64,000 nt of DNA, from assembly GCA_964384255.1 (NCBI GenBank), contig CAYLKH010000003.1:9462-73461 (forward strand), written 5' to 3'. The DNA is from SIG469 sp964384255 (lineage in GTDB: Bacteria; Bacillota; Clostridia; Oscillospirales; Oscillospiraceae). The translations under genes were made by a program, and so were the position numbers. The notes under the pieces are model-generated. The model was not told the origin of the DNA, made no database searches, and was given only the letters and a program-made list of their open reading frames with translations. Numbering within the stretch: the first letter of the stretch is position 1; every line of letters starts with the position of its first letter. Positions 61,126 through 64,000 of this stretch are shown here, piece by piece.

Positions 61126-63093
61126 ATGACGATGAAGAAAAAGCTTGAGATCGCCAGCGTTGTCAAATCTGAGCAGCTGACCGATCTTATCAAGACCACC
61201 GACGGCGTTACTATTCCCGGCGGTACCGGCGCTGTCAAATTCGGCGGGCCCGGCGGTCCTACCCATGGTCCTCTTGGCGGCGACGCACCCGAGGGTGACG
61301 GCCCTCCCGAAGGCGGCGGCCCCGGCGGCCCCCGCGGTCCCCAGAAAGTAGTTCCCGGCAAGGTCGAAGGCCGTGTCTGGGGTTATTCCGGCCCCGGCGA
61401 CTGGCTGGGAGAAGCTCCCGTTATCGACAAATGGGACGAAGAGGTCAATGTTGACGTAGTCGTTCTGGGCAGCGGTAATGCCGGCGTTCAGGCAGCTCTG
61501 GCTGCTGCTGAATGCGGCGCAAAGGTTGCTGTTGTTGAAAAACAGACCGAGGAGACCTTTGCCTGGTATGGCGAAGATTTTGCGGCGTACAACGCAAAGA
61601 TCTGCACAGAAAACGGATTTGGACCATATAATCTGGGCGAGATCGTTGACGAATATGTTACCCGTTCCGGCGGTCGCTGCAATCCTGACATCGTAAAATC
61701 CTATGTCCATCGCTCCGGCGAGACTATGGACCATATGCTTGAGGTTTGCGAGGAGATGGGTACCGATCCCCGTTGCTATACCTATGACCCCACCAAGAAG
61801 GGCTGGGTCCAGGTCCACGCCAACATGGATTATGACAAATACATGGAGACGGGCGACGTTTATAAGAGCTTGCAGTACAACTATCCCTTAACTCCCGGCA
61901 CAAAGTCCTGGGCCGCTACTGTCCAGTTCATGGGCGTTTACAATGACGAACCCATTATGGGCTGCGCTGCCAACTCTGTACTGCCTATGGTCAACGAGGC
62001 TCTTGTGGCTAAGGCTCAGGAGCTGGGCGCTGACTGGTATTTCGGCACTGCCGGTATCTGCCTTATCCAGAACGGGAGCGGGGACGTTATCGGTATGTTC
62101 GCCCGTGACGAAGTTTCCGGCAAGGTGATCAGATTCAACACTGCCAAGGGCGTTGTTATGGCTGGCGGCGACTATGCCGGAAATGCCGATATGTGCTGGG
62201 CTCTGCTTAACGAATATATGGAACGCCGCGAACGCTGCGGCGGCACTCAGGAAGCATTCTCGTCCTTCATGGGCGGCAGAAGCGGCGACAGCGTAAAGAT
62301 GATGTGCTGGGCTGGCGGCTATATTGAACCCGCACCTCGCGGCACCATGATCCTGGGCGGCGGCCCTGGCGGCCCGTGGGGCGCCAACGCCATGCTGTGG
62401 CTCAATTGCAAGGGCGAACGCTTTACCAACGAAGGCAACATCTCCGCTGCTCAGACTGCCTGCGCCCGTCAGCCAAACGGTATCGGCTGTCTGGTAACCG
62501 ACAAAAAGTGGCTTAAGAGCGTCTGCGCCTCCGGTGTTGAACATTCCGGCCCCAACGCCGGACGTCCCGACTACTACATCGATTTGATCGAGGGTATGTC
62601 CAAGGTCGAACCCGGTCCTCAGGGCGGCATGGTCAAAAACTGCACCATTGCCGAGCGCGGATATAACAAGGTCATCGCTGCCAACACTCTTGAGGAACTG
62701 GCCGGATATCTGGGATATCCCGAAGAAGCTATTCCCACCTTTGTCGAGAGCATTAAGCGCTACAACGAGCTGTGTTACAAGGGCGCTGATGAGGATTATG
62801 GCAAGCATGCTTCCGCAATGATCCCTGTTGACGAGGCTCCTTTCTACGGCGTTTCTACTTCTCTGGGCAGCGACGGTCAGTGCGGACCTTCCATGGTCAC
62901 CATGTCCGGCGTTATGACCGACAAGGATCTGAACGTTATCGACATCAACAAGGATCCCATTAAGGGCCTTTATGCCTGTGGCAACAGCCTTGGCGGCCGC
63001 TATGGTCTGGGTTATTCAACTCCCTCTGCCGGTAACTCCATCGGCATGGCTATGACTCATGGCCGTATTGCGGGCCAGAACGTCTGCAAATAA
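61126..63093 (+). CDS. FAD-dependent oxidoreductase 2 (FAD_binding_2) with N-terminal Gly/Pro tract
   Basis: 655 aa. Residues 1-35 precede a Gly/Pro/Asp tract (about 38-74: G-G-P-G-G-P, G-G-G-P-G-G-P-R-G-P); then the FAD fold with V-V-V-L-G-S-G-N-A-G-V-Q-A-A (about 110-123) and E-K-Q. Another G-G-G-P-G-G-P-W-G lies in the middle (about 408-416). C-terminal Y-A-C-G-N-S-L-G-G-R-Y-G and Y-S-T-P-S-A-G-N-S-I-G-M match 20334. Same family as fumarate/urocanate reductase and ketosteroid dehydrogenase; substrate unknown. Cytoplasmic, no Tat signal. SD GGAAAGG; either ATG 61126 or 61132 could start. Confidence 0.86.
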   Translation: MTMKKKLEIASVVKSEQLTDLIKTTDGVTIPGGTGAVKFGGPGGPTHGPLGGDAPEGDGPPEGGGPGGPRGPQKVVPGKVEGRVWGYSGPGDWLGEAPVIDKWDEEVNVDVVVLGSGNAGVQAALAAAECGAKVAVVEKQTEETFAWYGEDFAAYNAKICTENGFGPYNLGEIVDEYVTRSGGRCNPDIVKSYVHRSGETMDHMLEVCEEMGTDPRCYTYDPTKKGWVQVHANMDYDKYMETGDVYKSLQYNYPLTPGTKSWAATVQFMGVYNDEPIMGCAANSVLPMVNEALVAKAQELGADWYFGTAGICLIQNGSGDVIGMFARDEVSGKVIRFNTAKGVVMAGGDYAGNADMCWALLNEYMERRERCGGTQEAFSSFMGGRSGDSVKMMCWAGGYIEPAPRGTMILGGGPGGPWGANAMLWLNCKGERFTNEGNISAAQTACARQPNGIGCLVTDKKWLKSVCASGVEHSGPNAGRPDYYIDLIEGMSKVEPGPQGGMVKNCTIAERGYNKVIAANTLEELAGYLGYPEEAIPTFVESIKRYNELCYKGADEDYGKHASAMIPVDEAPFYGVSTSLGSDGQCGPSMVTMSGVMTDKDLNVIDINKDPIKGLYACGNSLGGRYGLGYSTPSAGNSIGMAMTHGRIAGQNVCK

Positions 63094-63097
63094 GCCT

Positions 63098-63146
63098 AAA
63101 CAAAAAACATCTGCGCCATACCCGGCGCAGATGTTTTTTGTTTAGG
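63098..63146 (+). terminator. Terminator of the FAD oxidoreductase gene
   Basis: AAACAAAAAACATCTGCGCC pairs with GGCGCAGATGTTTTTTGTTT. The remainder of the 403-base gap to 63497 shows no gene, only a promoter near 63432. Confidence 0.9.
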
Positions 63147-63431
63147 TGTTCAATTTGATTTTCGTTTCAAATTCTCTCGAAGAAGGTCAGGCTTTGATCA
63201 GAACAGGAATTACCGGTTTTGAGCATATCCTTGCACACATTCGTTGAGGCGCTGTGATGTTATCTGAATATCACCCATGGACTACGCTCGGGTTTATGCT
63301 CATGTTGAAGAATATACGTCTCTTGTTTTGCTTGGTGTAACGGTCGCTGTTTTGATCATCTGTAAGCTAAGCCGGAGGGTTCAATGACGCGTGGCTTTGA
63401 TGATAGTGTTATGCTTTGCATCAAAAACCAC

Positions 63432-63459
63432 TTTACAATTTGAAATGATTTGATATTAT
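63432..63459 (+). promoter_or_regulatory. Probable promoter of the thioesterase gene
   Basis: TTTACA (63432-63437), 16-base spacer, TATTAT (63454-63459), about 38 bases before the ATG. Confidence 0.55.
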
Positions 63460-63496
63460 AGATGCGTTGCGATTTTGCTTAGAAAGGAACAGCATC

Positions 63497-63949
63497 ATGA
63501 CCGAGACAGAACAGATGAAGCAGCGCATAATGGAATTCAGCGAAAGCCACCATCAGAATACAGAAGCCAGGTTTTATGACCATGTCCACCCCCGGTTCGT
63601 ATCCTGCGATCCGACGAAGAAGACATTGATCTTTGCATTTGATTTTGACAGCTGGGGCGAAAATCTCAGGCATATAGTCCACGGAGGGGTGCTGGCTGGA
63701 GCTTTGGATCAGTGCATGGGTATATTGGGCTTTTGGGCCACGCCGGGAGACGTGATCCCGGTCACGGTCTCCATGCAGACCTCGTATCTGCGGCCGGTGC
63801 CTGCTGACTCGACGCTGTATGTTGAATCCCAGGTGACAAGTGCAGGTCGAACCTTGCAGAATGTTGTAGCCAAAGCCTGGGTGGAGGGCGGCAGTCCGGA
63901 AAAACCGGTGCTGACAGCCACTGCGGTCTACATGACGAAAAGAAGCTAG
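63497..63949 (+). CDS. PaaI-family hotdog thioesterase
   Basis: 150 aa. H-G-G-V-L-A-G-A-L-D-Q-C-M-G (about 64-77) is the acidic-residue helix motif, followed by V-T-V-S-M-Q-T-S-Y-L-R-P-V and a V-x-S-A-G-R-T-L strand, the usual single-hotdog layout. It hydrolyses an acyl-CoA or aryl-CoA, with phenylacetyl-CoA-type substrates known in the family. Start ATG 63497 after GAAAGGAAC. Cytoplasmic. It may recycle CoA in the pathway suggested by the other enzymes here. Confidence 0.87.
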   Translation: MTETEQMKQRIMEFSESHHQNTEARFYDHVHPRFVSCDPTKKTLIFAFDFDSWGENLRHIVHGGVLAGALDQCMGILGFWATPGDVIPVTVSMQTSYLRPVPADSTLYVESQVTSAGRTLQNVVAKAWVEGGSPEKPVLTATAVYMTKRS

Positions 63950-63954
63950 AGAAC

Positions 63955-63988
63955 AGAGAACAGATAGTTTATTCGCTATCTGTTCTCT
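63955..63988 (+). terminator. Hairpin after the thioesterase gene
   Basis: AGAGAACAGATAG pairs with CTATCTGTTCTCT around an 8-base loop; T-run not seen before the window ends. Confidence 0.7.
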
Positions 63989-64000
63989 GAGACTGTCAAA

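Overview
The window looks like a piece of a chromosome from an anaerobic, spore-forming clostridial bacterium of the Oscillospirales type. This is inferred from spoIIP, RNase Y, a lysine riboswitch ahead of an NhaC-type transporter, a cobalamin riboswitch ahead of an orphan ECF S component, S-layer homology (SLH) proteins, a VorB-type ferredoxin-linked 2-oxoacid oxidoreductase, Gram-positive lipoproteins and AAGGAGG-type ribosome binding sites. No rRNA, tRNA, phage, transposase or CRISPR array was seen.

Layout. 1-3.2 kb: the 5' end of a solute-binding lipoprotein gene, then a three-gene SnoaL/NTF2-like cassette (A1-B1-C1). 3.2-13.7 kb: lysine-riboswitch NhaC transporter, a candidate small RNA, LysR regulator, VanW protein, CAP/SCP secreted protein, an unknown 207-aa protein, an SLH-caspase protein and a solute-binding lipoprotein. 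13.7-17.7 kb (minus): membrane protein, a seventh SnoaL-like protein, uridine phosphorylase-like protein, CoA-transferase. 17.9-22.1 kb: a second SnoaL cassette (A2-B2-C2) followed by an FAD oxidoreductase. 22.3-28 kb: secreted esterase, phosphodiester glycosidase with SLH repeats, an old-yellow-enzyme (OYE)/Fe-S oxidoreductase and a cyclophilin lipoprotein. 28-33.2 kb (minus): solute-binding lipoprotein, MaoC-like double-hotdog protein, another solute-binding lipoprotein. 33.6-39.7 kb: a complete oppBCDFA operon. 39.9-46 kb: second OYE/Fe-S oxidoreductase, B12-riboswitch DUF4430 plus ECF S component, DUF2007, SecB-like protein, and a signal-less right-handed beta-helix protein. 46-50.8 kb: P-loop ATPase, an inverted-repeat element, 2-oxoacid:ferredoxin oxidoreductase operon, AEC transporter. 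51-64 kb: mostly housekeeping and envelope genes (DUF1385, spoIIP, rny, LCP, S41 protease) plus a second FAD oxidoreductase and a PaaI thioesterase.

The most striking feature is that at least eight unrelated proteins (SnoaL C1 and B2, two FAD oxidoreductases, two OYE/Fe-S oxidoreductases, the MaoC-like protein, the beta-helix protein), and more weakly the tail of one solute-binding protein, carry Gly-Gly-Pro-rich low-complexity tracts at non-homologous positions. The tract is not at the same place even between the two SnoaL cassettes. With SnoaL-fold proteins, OYE/Fe-S reductases, FAD_binding_2 flavoproteins, a CoA-transferase, a MaoC-like protein and a thioesterase, the set resembles in fold content the bai toolkit for reductive dehydroxylation of bile acids, though it is a different gene set. 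My working hypothesis is an undescribed anaerobic reductive pathway acting on a cyclic or CoA-linked substrate, whose enzymes are marked by shared disordered GGP segments. The substrate cannot be read from sequence.

The intergenic regions carry several families of short palindromic repeats and one 160-bp inverted-repeat element resembling a MITE.
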